DNA from: Sanyastnella coralliicola
GTDB lineage: Bacteria > Bacteroidota > Bacteroidia > Flavobacteriales_D > Sanyastnellaceae
Assembly: GCF_030845195.1 (NCBI RefSeq)
Contig: NZ_CP132543.1
Location: 1,133,501 to 1,197,500 of the forward strand
Direction: 5' to 3'
Length of the DNA: 64,000 nucleotides
The notes beneath the pieces are model-generated. The model saw only the letters and a program-made list of their open reading frames with translations, searched no databases and was not told the origin of the DNA. Positions 24,429 to 32,406 of the stretch are shown one piece after another. The position numbers were made by a program, and so were the translations under genes. Position 1 is the first letter of the stretch; every line of letters starts with the position of its first letter.

Positions 24429-25759
24429 AGCATATAGTCTCCTTCCTATGTTTCGGCATTTTCTTGTTTGCCTCACGATCATCCAATGCTCAAGAAGAGC
24501 CCTCGGATACGGTGAAAGTGTACAAGAAACGTGTCTTGGAATCAACCGAAATCGATATCATCTCTAGCTATTACCAGCAGGATGGTCAAAACGCCGCTGT
24601 GACCGGTGGTATCGGTACGGAATTCCTCACTGATGCGACCATGGGAATTTCGGTCTCTGTCCCTTTAAACGATGACGATGTTCTTACCGTTGACGGTAAC
24701 GTCAGCGCTTATACGTCGGCATCTTCTAGTAATGTAGGTCCATTCGATGGACAAAATGCCGACGCTTTTGTAGCCAGTACAGGAGCATCGCATAGCGATG
24801 TTTGGACCAACGCGAACATAACGTACAGCCATAGCAGTGATGATCGGAATCAGGTAATCAGTGGAACATTCAGTATCTCCAATGAATACGATTACTTCTC
24901 GTTAGGCCTATCTGGTAACTACACCCGCCTGTTTAATAAGAAGAACACAGAGTTGAGCCTGAAAGCGAGTGCTTTCCTTGATCGTTGGAATATTATCATT
25001 CCAATGGAGCTTCGTCCGCCTGGAAACGGAGGAGATGAAGATGATGATGATAATTTCGATATCACGCAGTACACCGTTACTGGAAATACGAATTACGCAC
25101 CTCTATATACTCCTTTAGGTCGATCGAATCGTAATTCTTATGCGGGTGGGTTTGTGTTGTCGCAAGTCTTAGGAAAGCGGACTCAAGCGTCATTGGCTGT
25201 AGACCTGATTATGCAAGACGGATTGTTGTCGACACCGTTCCAACGTGTCTACTTCAGTGATATTGAAGATTCATTTATTCAAGACTTCCATTTGGCTGAA
25301 GATGTAGAACGTTTGCCATCGACCCGTATGAAGTTTGCTTCTGGGGTTCGACTGCACCACTACTTCAGCGAATATGTTGTTGCGAGGAGTTTCTATCGTT
25401 TCTACGTTGATGATTGGGGAATTGTATCGCACACCGCGAGTATTGAGCTTCCTGTAAAGTTGGGCATGAAGTTCACCTTATATCCGTCGTACCGCTTCTA
25501 TCAGCAAACGGAGGCAGATTACTTTAAGGCATACAATCAACACTTGAGCACTGATGAATTCTATACTAGTGATTATGATTTGTCGAACTATACTTCTGAT
25601 CAATTCGGAATTGGATTCGGGTACACAGATCTTCTGGTTCAGAAGCATCTTGGGCCACTGGGCTTAAAGAGTTTGAATGTGAAATATTACTTCTACGAAA
25701 GGAATACAGGACTGCGTGCAGACTTGATCACTTTTGGAGCGAAGTTCGTCATGGAATAG
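24413..25759 (+). CDS. DUF3570 outer-membrane beta-barrel protein
   Basis: A 448-residue exported protein (signal peptide about 1-26) of the DUF3570 family, rich in amphipathic strands, with a late GPLGLKSLNVKYYFYERNTG and a terminal strand ITFGAKFVME. It overlaps the DUF4266 gene by 16 bases (an ATG at 24419 is also possible). At about residues 117-126 the sequence DAFVASTGAS resembles the Asp-x-x-(S/T)GA(S/T) sites used by ApbE, so it might itself carry FMN (inference). Probably the surface part of an extracytoplasmic redox system with the upstream three genes. Confidence 0.8.
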   Translation: MRMQLKHIVSFLCFGIFLFASRSSNAQEEPSDTVKVYKKRVLESTEIDIISSYYQQDGQNAAVTGGIGTEFLTDATMGISVSVPLNDDDVLTVDGNVSAYTSASSSNVGPFDGQNADAFVASTGASHSDVWTNANITYSHSSDDRNQVISGTFSISNEYDYFSLGLSGNYTRLFNKKNTELSLKASAFLDRWNIIIPMELRPPGNGGDEDDDDNFDITQYTVTGNTNYAPLYTPLGRSNRNSYAGGFVLSQVLGKRTQASLAVDLIMQDGLLSTPFQRVYFSDIEDSFIQDFHLAEDVERLPSTRMKFASGVRLHHYFSEYVVARSFYRFYVDDWGIVSHTASIELPVKLGMKFTLYPSYRFYQQTEADYFKAYNQHLSTDEFYTSDYDLSNYTSDQFGIGFGYTDLLVQKHLGPLGLKSLNVKYYFYERNTGLRADLITFGAKFVME

Positions 25760-25781
25760 GGAGGGGTAGACCTCCCTTTTT
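25759..25781 (+). terminator. Terminator of the apbE/DUF3570 operon
   Basis: GGGAGG (25759-25764), six-base loop, CCTCCC (25771-25776), then TTTTT. It begins on the stop codon of the DUF3570 gene. Confidence 0.7.
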
Positions 25782-25783
25782 CC

Positions 25784-25791
25784 TACCTTCG
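25784..25791 (+). promoter_or_regulatory. -7 box TACCTTCG of the methyltransferase gene
   Basis: One mismatch from TAnnTTTG, directly after the terminator and five bases before the ATG at 25797, giving a nearly leaderless transcript. Confidence 0.4.
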
Positions 25792-25796
25792 CCGCC

Positions 25797-26639
25797 ATGT
25801 TGAAGAAGCTTTACAGATTCTTACATCCGCGTTTCCAAACGCTCTTCCTTGAATATCCGGTAGATATGAAGCCGCGATATGGTCATGGATTGCCGCCACA
25901 TCCTGAGTTGTATTCGATTGTGAATGAGCGACGTAATGAGTATAAGCAGTTGTTGGAAGCAGCGAAGAAGTATGAAGAGCATTTTCTTCAGTTCAAAGAA
26001 GCCAAGGATGAAAAGGATCCAACGCTTCCCGTTTGGAATAACGACTTTCTTCCTGGCCTAGATATTGTGATGATCTTCACAATGCTTGCAGAGCGTCAAC
26101 CGAAACGATACATCGAAGTAGGTTCCGGAAACAGCACGAAGGTGGCCCATTTCGCAAAGAAGACGCTTGGTCTGGATGTTCAGATTATTTCCATTGATCC
26201 ACAACCGCGTGCCGAGATTGATGCGCTGGCTGATGAGATCATTCGTAAGCCTTTCGAGAATATCGATGCTTCGTTTATCGAAGGACTAGGGGAGAACGAT
26301 ATCCTATTCATTGACAACTCTCACCGCATTCTTCCGAATTCAGATGCGATGGTCTTCTTCAATGAAACGCTTCCGAGATTGAAGCCAGGCGTCGTGGTCC
26401 ACATCCACGATATCTATATTCCATACGACTATCCGCAATTCATGTGCGATCGCTTCTACAGCGAGCAATATGGCTTGATGCACTACATCCTAGCCAATCC
26501 ACAGCGCTTCCAAACTATTTGTCCGAACTACTTCATCTCTGAAGACAAGGAACTGGATGGTATTTTGAATGGGTTGTGGGAGAAACTTCCGAATGTTGAA
26601 AGGCATGGGGGGAGTTATTGGTTAGGGATTAAGGGCTAA
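25797..26639 (+). CDS. Class I SAM-dependent methyltransferase
   Basis: A 280-residue protein with motif I of SAM-dependent methyltransferases, RYIEVGSGNSTKVAHFAKKT (about 103-122), followed by the acidic loop ISIDPQPRAEID and NDILFIDNSHR, as in the methyltransferase-24 type. The N-terminal 90 residues and the late VVVHIHDIYIPYDYPQFM are of the type seen in proteins acting on surface sugars or small metabolites; the acceptor is not identifiable. It has its own promoter-like box, and is followed by non-coding repeats. Confidence 0.75.
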   Translation: MLKKLYRFLHPRFQTLFLEYPVDMKPRYGHGLPPHPELYSIVNERRNEYKQLLEAAKKYEEHFLQFKEAKDEKDPTLPVWNNDFLPGLDIVMIFTMLAERQPKRYIEVGSGNSTKVAHFAKKTLGLDVQIISIDPQPRAEIDALADEIIRKPFENIDASFIEGLGENDILFIDNSHRILPNSDAMVFFNETLPRLKPGVVVHIHDIYIPYDYPQFMCDRFYSEQYGLMHYILANPQRFQTICPNYFISEDKELDGILNGLWEKLPNVERHGGSYWLGIKG

Positions 26640-26936
26640 AGGGCGAAATGGCTAAAAGGCGAAATGGCTAACGTATTATGCAGTCACTAGTCACTAGACG
26701 CTAGACTCTCGTCTCTCATCTCTCGTCTCTCGTCTAAAGAACCAACCCCACCAACCTAGACCGAAATGAAACACGTGTTGGTCTTGGCTTGAGGCCTTGC
26801 ATGGTCTTCGTTATAGTGGCTTATTTTAATCTAGAATCTTTAAACGATAACCAATAACCAATAACTAACGACTAATAACCAACGACCAATAACCAACGAC
26901 CAATAACTAAGAACCAACAACCTAACACCAAAACCA
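26640..26936. repeat. Repeat-filled gap with several heptamer arrays
   Basis: Between the methyltransferase and the barrel gene. 26640-26670 repeats GGCGAAATGGCTAAA-type units. 26684-26735 has heptamers CACTAGT, CACTAGA, CGCTAGA, CTCTCGT, CTCTCAT, CTCTCGT, CTCTCGT. 26844-26929 has ACCAATA, ACTAACG, ACCAACG and similar units in strict 7-base phase, ending close to the stop at 26937. No ORF or terminator stem is apparent. Confidence 0.8.
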
Positions 26937-27677
26937 CTAAAAAGTATAATGCAACAGCCCTTCTATCCCTCTTAACCGAAAAGTGAATTCGCTTGAAGGG
27001 GCAGTGCTTCGCTGTGATTGGTCGGAATAGGTCTCACTCATAGGCCATAGGTACAAGACCTCCGGTGTCCAGCGAATCATGAAGTTGAAGTTTTCGTTGA
27101 TGTATAGTTTTTGTCCGATGGAAAAATCAAGACCTGCGTATCCGTAGGTGATGGTTTGCTCGGTAAAGGTTTCCGCTACAAAAGGTGAAGGGACGTATAC
27201 CTCAAATTCAGGGTCGAGGTAAAACGGACGAATACGCTCGCGATCAAACTCTGACCAGAACCCAACTAAAACATCTACTCCGTAGGTCATAGAGCTCTTT
27301 TGATCTGCTTTGTACCATTCGGTTCCGAATCGAAAATCGATGTTGTAGTAGTTTCTTGAATCATATTGAAAGGTGATGGTAGTATCTGACCAACTTACCG
27401 GTGAATCATTGCGTTCTTCTTCGTAGAATTCTCGATCTTCAAAGTTCACTTGGAAACGCCAACTGCGATTGGGTTTGACTTGACGTTTGTACATCAAGCT
27501 GTATCGCGAAATGACCGGGGTACCGTTCATGACTGTGACAATGGCCGGGGTGAGGTTTACACCAATTGAATTTACCTTCTCAGGCATGGTGAAAACCACG
27601 GGCTCGTTGTCATATTGTGCTGACAATGAAGGAGCAATGAGCAGCCAGGTGGCAAGAAGAATAAGGTGTCTGATCAT
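26937..27677 (-). CDS. Exported protein of unknown function, probable outer-membrane barrel
   Basis: About 246 residues from the ATG at 27677, which gives a signal peptide MIRHLILLATWLLIAPSLSAQ. The rest is strand-like with many aromatic residues (RSWRFQVNFEDREF, YYNIDFRFGTEWY, ENFNFMIRWTPEVLYLWP) and ends GIEGLLHYTF, typical of an outer-membrane barrel. No named family recognised. Divergent from hutI with 54 bases between starts. Confidence 0.55.
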   Translation of the reverse strand: MIRHLILLATWLLIAPSLSAQYDNEPVVFTMPEKVNSIGVNLTPAIVTVMNGTPVISRYSLMYKRQVKPNRSWRFQVNFEDREFYEEERNDSPVSWSDTTITFQYDSRNYYNIDFRFGTEWYKADQKSSMTYGVDVLVGFWSEFDRERIRPFYLDPEFEVYVPSPFVAETFTEQTITYGYAGLDFSIGQKLYINENFNFMIRWTPEVLYLWPMSETYSDQSQRSTAPSSEFTFRLRGIEGLLHYTF

Positions 27678-27696
27678 CGTATCCCAAGGTAGTCTA

Positions 27697-27726
27697 TTGC
27701 AGGGAATGAACAAGGAATTATCTTCG
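27697..27726 (+). promoter_or_regulatory. Candidate promoter of hutI
   Basis: TTG at 27697-27699 and TATCTTCG at 27719-27726 (consensus TAnnTTTG), 19 bases apart, five bases before the hutI ATG. Confidence 0.45.
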
Positions 27727-27731
27727 TTGCC

Positions 27732-28976
27732 ATGAAGTTGCTGATCAAGAATATCAAAGGACTCGTCGGTGCACGAGAAGAAGCTCCTAGCATTTTAAAA
27801 GGTGCTGACATGAAAGATCTTCCGATCGTCGAAGACGCATGGCTGGCGGTGGAAGACGGTGTCATTGCTGACTTCGGTAAAATGGAGGACTGGCCTGGGA
27901 TTAGCGACTGGCGTGACCTTGAAGTGATTGAAGCGGATGGTCAGTTTATTCTTCCCGGATTCGTTGATAGCCATACACATATTGTCTACGCCGCCAATAG
28001 AGAAGGGGAGTTCGTTGACCGAATTAAAGGACTGACATATGCTGAGATCGCAGAGAAAGGTGGGGGCATCTTAAACTCTGCACGCAAGCTGGCAGAGGCT
28101 TCTGAAGATGATCTGTTCGAAGCTGCTTTCGCTCGCGCGGAAGGGCTCATTCGCATGGGAACAACTGCCCTCGAAGTGAAAAGTGGGTACGGACTCTCCA
28201 TGGAAGCCGAGTTGAAGATGCTACGTGTCATTCGACGACTCGAAGAAGCATTGCCAATACCGGTTCGTTCAACCTTCCTTGGAATGCACGCCATTCCCAT
28301 GGAATACAAAAGCAATCCTGAAGCCTACATCGATCTTGTAATCAATGAAATGCTTCCTGCGGTAGCAGAAGAAAAACTAGCAGACTACGTAGATGCTTTC
28401 TTAGAAGATGGATACTTCTCAGCTGAGCAAACAGTACGTCTCATCGAAGCTGCAGACAAGTTTGGTCTTGACGCCAAAATCCACGTGAATCAATTCACTG
28501 CTACCGGCGGGGTTCGTGCCTGTGCAGAAGCAGGAGCCCTCACCTTAGACCACCTCGAGGAACTCACCGATGACGACGTCCAAGCCATGCTCCAATACGA
28601 CACGATCCCAGTCGCCCTTCCATCGTGTTCCTTCTTCCTCAGCATCCCATACACCCCAGCCCGCCAAATCATCGACGCTGGATTACCTTTAGTTCTCGCC
28701 ACAGACTACAACCCAGGATCTACACCAAACGGAAACATGAGCCTTGTAGTTGCCATGGCCTGCATCAAGATGAACATGCTCCCAGAAGAAGCAATCAACG
28801 CGGCGACTTTAAACGCTGCTGCCGCACTACAACTCAGCGAGGTCACCGGAAGCATCACCCCCGGCATGCGCGCTGATTTCATCCTAACCAAACCGATGTC
28901 TTCGATCAATTATCTACCATATTCGTTCGGAGAGCAGTTGGTGGATGAGGTTTTTGTGGCAGGAAAGCGGTGGTAG
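27732..28976 (+). CDS. hutI: Imidazolonepropionase
   Basis: A 414-residue amidohydrolase that opens imidazolone propionate to N-formimino-L-glutamate, step three of histidine degradation. The metal ligands appear in GFVDSHTHIVYA, KIHVNQF and LPSCSFF ... LVLATDYNPGSTPNGN, and the substrate region KSGYGLSMEAELKML matches HutI. The next enzyme (FtcD) is encoded 19.5 kb away at 48504 with an unrelated block in between. HutH and HutU are not in the window. Confidence 0.95.
   Translation: MKLLIKNIKGLVGAREEAPSILKGADMKDLPIVEDAWLAVEDGVIADFGKMEDWPGISDWRDLEVIEADGQFILPGFVDSHTHIVYAANREGEFVDRIKGLTYAEIAEKGGGILNSARKLAEASEDDLFEAAFARAEGLIRMGTTALEVKSGYGLSMEAELKMLRVIRRLEEALPIPVRSTFLGMHAIPMEYKSNPEAYIDLVINEMLPAVAEEKLADYVDAFLEDGYFSAEQTVRLIEAADKFGLDAKIHVNQFTATGGVRACAEAGALTLDHLEELTDDDVQAMLQYDTIPVALPSCSFFLSIPYTPARQIIDAGLPLVLATDYNPGSTPNGNMSLVVAMACIKMNMLPEEAINAATLNAAAALQLSEVTGSITPGMRADFILTKPMSSINYLPYSFGEQLVDEVFVAGKRW
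28128..28141 (+). repeat. Iterated motif, near match TCGCTCGCGCGGAA
   Basis: One mismatch (C for A) from the 14-bp motif, in hutI, encoding F-A-R-A-E-G. Could be chance or an eroded copy. Confidence 0.4.
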
Positions 28977-29170
28977 GATTGTGGAATGCGGATCGCGGTA
29001 TGGAATTGATACCACGAACCACAAATCGAATCAACCAGACTAAACGAATGCTTCTATTGACATGTTTAAGTCCTATTCGTAATCTCTTCGAACGCGGATC
29101 AGAGAATTAGCTGGGTTTAAAGAGAGAAAGCAGAGATTTTTAGTTGGGGGAGTTAAAGTTTTAATTGATC

Positions 29171-29203
29171 AAGAGCACTAGATACAGACTCCTAATCCGT
29201 AGG
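29171..29203 (+). other. Possible tRNA-Arg(CCU)-like fragment
   Basis: AGAGCACTAG followed after a few bases by ACAGACTCCTAATCCGT resembles the end of a tRNA D-arm and an anticodon arm with loop CTCCTAA (anticodon CCU). One stem pair is mismatched and no T-arm (GGTTCGAATCC) or acceptor stem follows, so it is not a functional tRNA. It lies at the left border of the AT-rich block, where integrases often leave tRNA fragments. May be chance. Confidence 0.25.
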
Positions 29204-29213
29204 ATACTGTCAT

Positions 29214-29678
29214 TTAGCTTTTTGCACAGTATTTTTTGAGTAGGTTGAATCTCTTTTGCGTATAGAATTTTGAAGACCGAGCTTCTCCGTTTTTCTTGAA
29301 ACGTTTCCATTCTCCGATTTTAATTCCATCTACAATTCTTCCTTCAGATTCGATATTTCCATTAGGCCATAGGTATTTGACATAGCCAGTGAATTGTTTG
29401 TTTTGGTAGTCCTCTACTTGTCCTACAGCAACGATGAGTTCAGTCGTTGGTTCGATGATTACGATTTCTTGCCCCAGTGATGAATTATATAGGGTTCCTA
29501 TGTATGATAAACTATCCGATTCATCCAAGATGTCTAAGTCATGAGAGACGTTTTTGTATTCTAAAGGAGTTTTATGAAATACAGGAGGTTCGATGTTCTC
29601 AACCACTGCAAGCAGTCCGTCTTGTTGACCGAGGATTGTGAGAGGAATAGAGAGTAATAGTATAAATAGAGTTTTCAT
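29214..29678 (-). CDS. Exported MORN/YwqK-type repeat protein
   Basis: A 154-residue protein with signal peptide MKTLFILLLSIPLTILGQ. The second half carries MORN-like repeats of the YwqK type (GYVKYLWPNGNIESEGRI, DGIKIGEWKRFKKNGEARS), as in many exported Bacteroidota proteins of unknown role. It ends in a basic tail with a single Cys near the end (KKYCAKS). It sits alone at the left edge of the AT-rich block. Confidence 0.6.
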   Translation of the reverse strand: MKTLFILLLSIPLTILGQQDGLLAVVENIEPPVFHKTPLEYKNVSHDLDILDESDSLSYIGTLYNSSLGQEIVIIEPTTELIVAVGQVEDYQNKQFTGYVKYLWPNGNIESEGRIVDGIKIGEWKRFKKNGEARSSKFYTQKRFNLLKKYCAKS

Positions 29679-29926
29679 TTTGATGTGTTTTATTCAACAT
29701 ACCTAATGAAAATGTTGGGCCGTTTTCGACATGTAGCCTTGAAGTCGGTGTTTGCGTAGGTTTTAGGTACTTCGACTAGAGCAATACAACAGAGTTTTGA
29801 AGAGAGATTACGCGATAAGGGGAAAATTTTCCACAGTTAAATCCAATTCGAGAATGCCAGTTTGTTATATATCAAGTACTCAGAGAAATGGCACGTGGTT
29901 TTCAGTATTATGGGAAAACAACAGCC

Positions 29927-30403
29927 ATGAAAAAGACCATATTACTTTTATTCGCTATTTCAATGTGCACATTTGGTTTTGCACAAAACGATTACAATCT
30001 CGGTATTGGAGTTAGAGGAGGCTTAGCTAGTGGGTTAACCATTAAAAAAGCCACAGGAGCCTCCACTGCAGTGGAAGGAATCTTCGGATTCCGTTGGAAT
30101 TCCTTCCAAGCCACAGTGCTCTTTCAACGTGCTAATAACCTTGGGTCAGATGAAAATTTGAACCTATTTTATGGGCTAGGAGGTCATATTGGGTCATATG
30201 GAGGGAGATACGCTTACCTTCCTGATGATTACGAAAATGGGCGTTTTGTCAATGTAGGAGTCGATGCAATTTTAGGTGTTGAGTATACATTCGATAGTGC
30301 TCCATTTGCTTTGAGTCTAGATGTTAAACCTGCAATAGATCTAGTCTATCTCTCTCCTATTTATATGGGTGCAGGCTTGAGTCTTCGTTATGTAATTGAA
30401 TAA
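29927..30403 (+). CDS. Small outer-membrane beta-barrel protein
   Basis: About 158 residues from the ATG at 29927 (the frame from 29888 lacks a signal). Signal peptide MKKTILLLFAISMCTFGFAQ, then strands such as YNLGIGVRGGLASGLTIKKA, FRWNSFQATVLFQRA, NVGVDAILGVEYTF and a final MGAGLSLRYVIE. The size and pattern fit an eight-stranded barrel of the OmpW/PorT-like kind. Role unknown. Confidence 0.6.
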   Translation: MKKTILLLFAISMCTFGFAQNDYNLGIGVRGGLASGLTIKKATGASTAVEGIFGFRWNSFQATVLFQRANNLGSDENLNLFYGLGGHIGSYGGRYAYLPDDYENGRFVNVGVDAILGVEYTFDSAPFALSLDVKPAIDLVYLSPIYMGAGLSLRYVIE

Positions 30404-30424
30404 CAACTCTTCCCTGAGAATCAA

Positions 30425-30452
30425 GCTCTGGCGTTGCCAGGGCTTTTTTTTT
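30425..30452 (+). terminator. Terminator of the small barrel gene
   Basis: GCTCTGGC (30425-30432), GTT loop, GCCAGGGC (30436-30443, with a G-T pair), then nine T. Confidence 0.8.
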
Positions 30453-30514
30453 CTAGAAATAGAACAAAAATGGCTGTTTAGTAAGAAGAAATACAATAAT
30501 CAAAAAATAAATCT

Positions 30515-31252
30515 ATGGATAAAAAAAGCACATTTGAAGGATTAAAGGCGGTGTATATTAACTGCACTTTGAAAAAATCCCCAGAAGTAAGTCATACGGC
30601 CAAACTTATGCGTGTATCGGAGGCTAGAATGCGTCATGAGGGGGTGAATGTAGAACGAATACGTCTAATTGATTATAAAGTAGCTACAGGTGTCTATCCT
30701 GATATGACAGAACATGGATGGGATCAAGATGATTGGCCTGAGATTGTTAAACGAATAAGGGCGGCTGATATTCTTGTCATTGGATCTCCTATTTGGTTAG
30801 GTGAGAAATCATCCGTCGCTCAAAAGTTGATTGAGCGGTTATACGCTATGAGCGGAGAGACGAATGAAAAGGGTCAGTATTCCTTTTATGGCAAAGTTGG
30901 GGGGTGTATCCTGACAGGGAATGAAGATGGCCTAAAAAGTACAGCTAAAAATATCTTATACGCTCTACAACATATCGGTTTTTCTATTCCACCTCAAGCC
31001 GATTGTGGTTGGCTTGGAGAAGTAGGACCTGGCCCTAGTTATGGCGACATAGAATGGGAAGGTGAGAGACTTTCGGAGCCTGCGGGATTTGCGAACGAAT
31101 TCACGAAGAGGAACTCAACATTTATGACATATAACTTACTGCACTTAGCACAGATGTTGAAAGAGCAGCAAGGTTATCCTTCTAAAGGGAATTCAGCCAG
31201 TGATTGGGATCAAGGCGAGCGTTGGGCTTTCGAAAATCCAGAATACCGCTAA
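30515..31252 (+). CDS. NAD(P)H-dependent FMN reductase / flavodoxin-like protein
   Basis: A 245-residue cytosolic flavodoxin-fold protein. AVYINCTLKKSPEVSHTAKL is the first strand and phosphate-binding loop, ADILVIGSPIWLGEKSSVAQ the flavin-binding loop, and GKVGGCILTGNEDGLKS the third. It would reduce FMN or a quinone with NAD(P)H. The extended C-terminus (QADCGWLGEVGPGPSYGD) is characteristic of one flavodoxin-family subgroup found in diverse bacteria. Bounded by terminators on both sides, so monocistronic. Confidence 0.8.
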   Translation: MDKKSTFEGLKAVYINCTLKKSPEVSHTAKLMRVSEARMRHEGVNVERIRLIDYKVATGVYPDMTEHGWDQDDWPEIVKRIRAADILVIGSPIWLGEKSSVAQKLIERLYAMSGETNEKGQYSFYGKVGGCILTGNEDGLKSTAKNILYALQHIGFSIPPQADCGWLGEVGPGPSYGDIEWEGERLSEPAGFANEFTKRNSTFMTYNLLHLAQMLKEQQGYPSKGNSASDWDQGERWAFENPEYR

Positions 31253-31258
31253 AAAAAA

Positions 31259-31286
31259 AGAGTCACTTTTTCAGTGACTCTTTTTA
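31259..31286. terminator. Bidirectional terminator
   Basis: AGAGTCACT (31259-31267), loop TTTTC, AGTGACTCT (31273-31281), flanked by an A run on the left and T run on the right. It serves the flavodoxin-like gene and the convergent gene ending at 31308. Confidence 0.85.
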
Positions 31287-31307
31287 TTTATTTCAAGATT
31301 GAGGTTA

Positions 31308-31997
31308 TTATTCACTATCAGGAACATCGACTTCAATTTCCTTTTCTTCGGTTTCAAGTTCTGCACTATCGTCCTCGACAACAATGGTTTTCGAAGGGGA
31401 ACTTGTTTCTACTTCATCAGGAGCAATGGTCAAAGTGTAGTCTGCTAGCTCGTCTTTATATTTCAACTCGTTGGTAGAGATTTCAGTTTTGGTCTGTGCA
31501 AGATCATTTTTAATTACAATCTTATCTTGGTCCATACTGATTTTACCGGCCTCACTTTTGACTTTCACACATTTTTGACCTTCAAAATCAATACTGAGAT
31601 CATCGTCTTCATATTCGTAGTCGTAGGCTAGATCATTCATCATTGATTCCATATATACAGCATATTGATCCATAGTGAGTAAATCATACAGCTTTGCATC
31701 ACGCTCTGCTAGAATTAGTTTGACGCGGTTGTCATAGATCTGATCATTCAACCTATATTGATCTTCAATCTGCAGAATTCTACGCGTCGTCTCGTTGTTT
31801 AATCGTTCAACCGCGAACATTTGATCTAAGGTTAGACCTAGATCTTCCATAGCAAGACTGCGGATGGCATTTTCATTAGTTGTTTGCATGTTTTCGATGC
31901 ATGACTCAGAGCCGTCAAGGGTGTAGTAAGCTTGTTTGGTTTGAGCGGTTGTTGACAACGTAAGTGCCAACATAAAAATCATTAGAGTATATTTCAT
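31308..31997 (-). CDS. Exported protein of unknown function with acidic C-terminus
   Basis: About 229 residues from the ATG at 31997, with signal peptide MKYTLMIFMLALTLSTTAQ. Residues about 30-100 are helical and charged (LDQMFAVERLNNETTRRILQ, NRVKLILAERDAKLYDLLT), resembling the periplasmic Spy/CpxP-type helical proteins in style; the rest is acidic and ends with a Glu/Asp-rich stretch (ELETEEKEIEVDVPD). No family recognised. It follows a possible 33-codon ORF by eight bases. Confidence 0.5.
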   Translation of the reverse strand: MKYTLMIFMLALTLSTTAQTKQAYYTLDGSESCIENMQTTNENAIRSLAMEDLGLTLDQMFAVERLNNETTRRILQIEDQYRLNDQIYDNRVKLILAERDAKLYDLLTMDQYAVYMESMMNDLAYDYEYEDDDLSIDFEGQKCVKVKSEAGKISMDQDKIVIKNDLAQTKTEISTNELKYKDELADYTLTIAPDEVETSSPSKTIVVEDDSAELETEEKEIEVDVPDSE

Positions 31998-32004
31998 AAT
32001 AGTA

Positions 32005-32106
32005 TTAAAATTTATTTGATAGATGTAGAGCAAATTCTATTCCTTTACTGATAATCAGGGGGTTGTGTTCTTGCATGTGTTGTTTGCTGTAGTTGTTATT
32101 ACTCAT
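32005..32106 (-). CDS. Possible 33-codon ORF upstream of the acidic exported protein
   Basis: ATG at 32106 to TAA at 32005, encoding MSNNNYSKQHMQEHNPLI and 15 more residues. It lies between the terminator-like stem after the DUF1328 gene and the start of the next gene (31997), in the same direction, so it could be a leader ORF or a genuine small protein. Composition looks protein-like but there is no independent support. Confidence 0.25.
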   Translation of the reverse strand: MSNNNYSKQHMQEHNPLIISKGIEFALHLSNKF

Positions 32107-32171
32107 AATGTAGAATAGTGTTCACGTTAAATAATCCAATTGTTTAGCTTTCATTTTTGTCCTAAATGAGA

Positions 32172-32193
32172 AAACCCCGCAAATGCGGGGTTT
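32172..32193 (-). terminator. Terminator of the DUF1328 gene
   Basis: AAACCCCGC (32172-32180), loop AAAT, GCGGGGTTT (32185-32193); on the minus strand the stem ends in a T-rich stretch. About 22 bases past the stop at 32215. Confidence 0.7.
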
Positions 32194-32214
32194 AGAACCA
32201 ACCAACCAGTCAAC

Positions 32215-32376
32215 TTATCCGTTGACTAATTTTTTTAGAATGTTTACCACCAAAAGTATTAGGGCGATAAAGAAAATAACTTTAGCTATGGTTGCGGCAC
32301 CAGCTGCAATTCCTCCAAAGCCCAGAATGGCAGCGATTATGGCAATAATTAGAAATGTGAATGTCCATCTTAACAT
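32215..32376 (-). CDS. DUF1328 small membrane protein
   Basis: A 53-residue protein beginning [20 protein letters not shown] and continuing [20 protein letters not shown], the DUF1328 (YtjA-like) signature with two membrane segments. The family is widespread in stress-responsive loci but has no assigned biochemical role. Thirty bases after the barrel gene on the same strand, so last of a three-gene operon (48-codon ORF, barrel, DUF1328). Confidence 0.85.
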   Translation of the reverse strand: MLRWTFTFLIIAIIAAILGFGGIAAGAATIAKVIFFIALILLVVNILKKLVNG

Positions 32377-32406
32377 GAGAGTAAGTGTTAGTTTATTAAA
32401 TGATTA

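Noticed and set aside
26640-26936. Possible rRNA/tRNA or small RNA gene
   Set aside because: The gap is filled with 7-base repeats and shows no tRNA cloverleaf or conserved structural motif.
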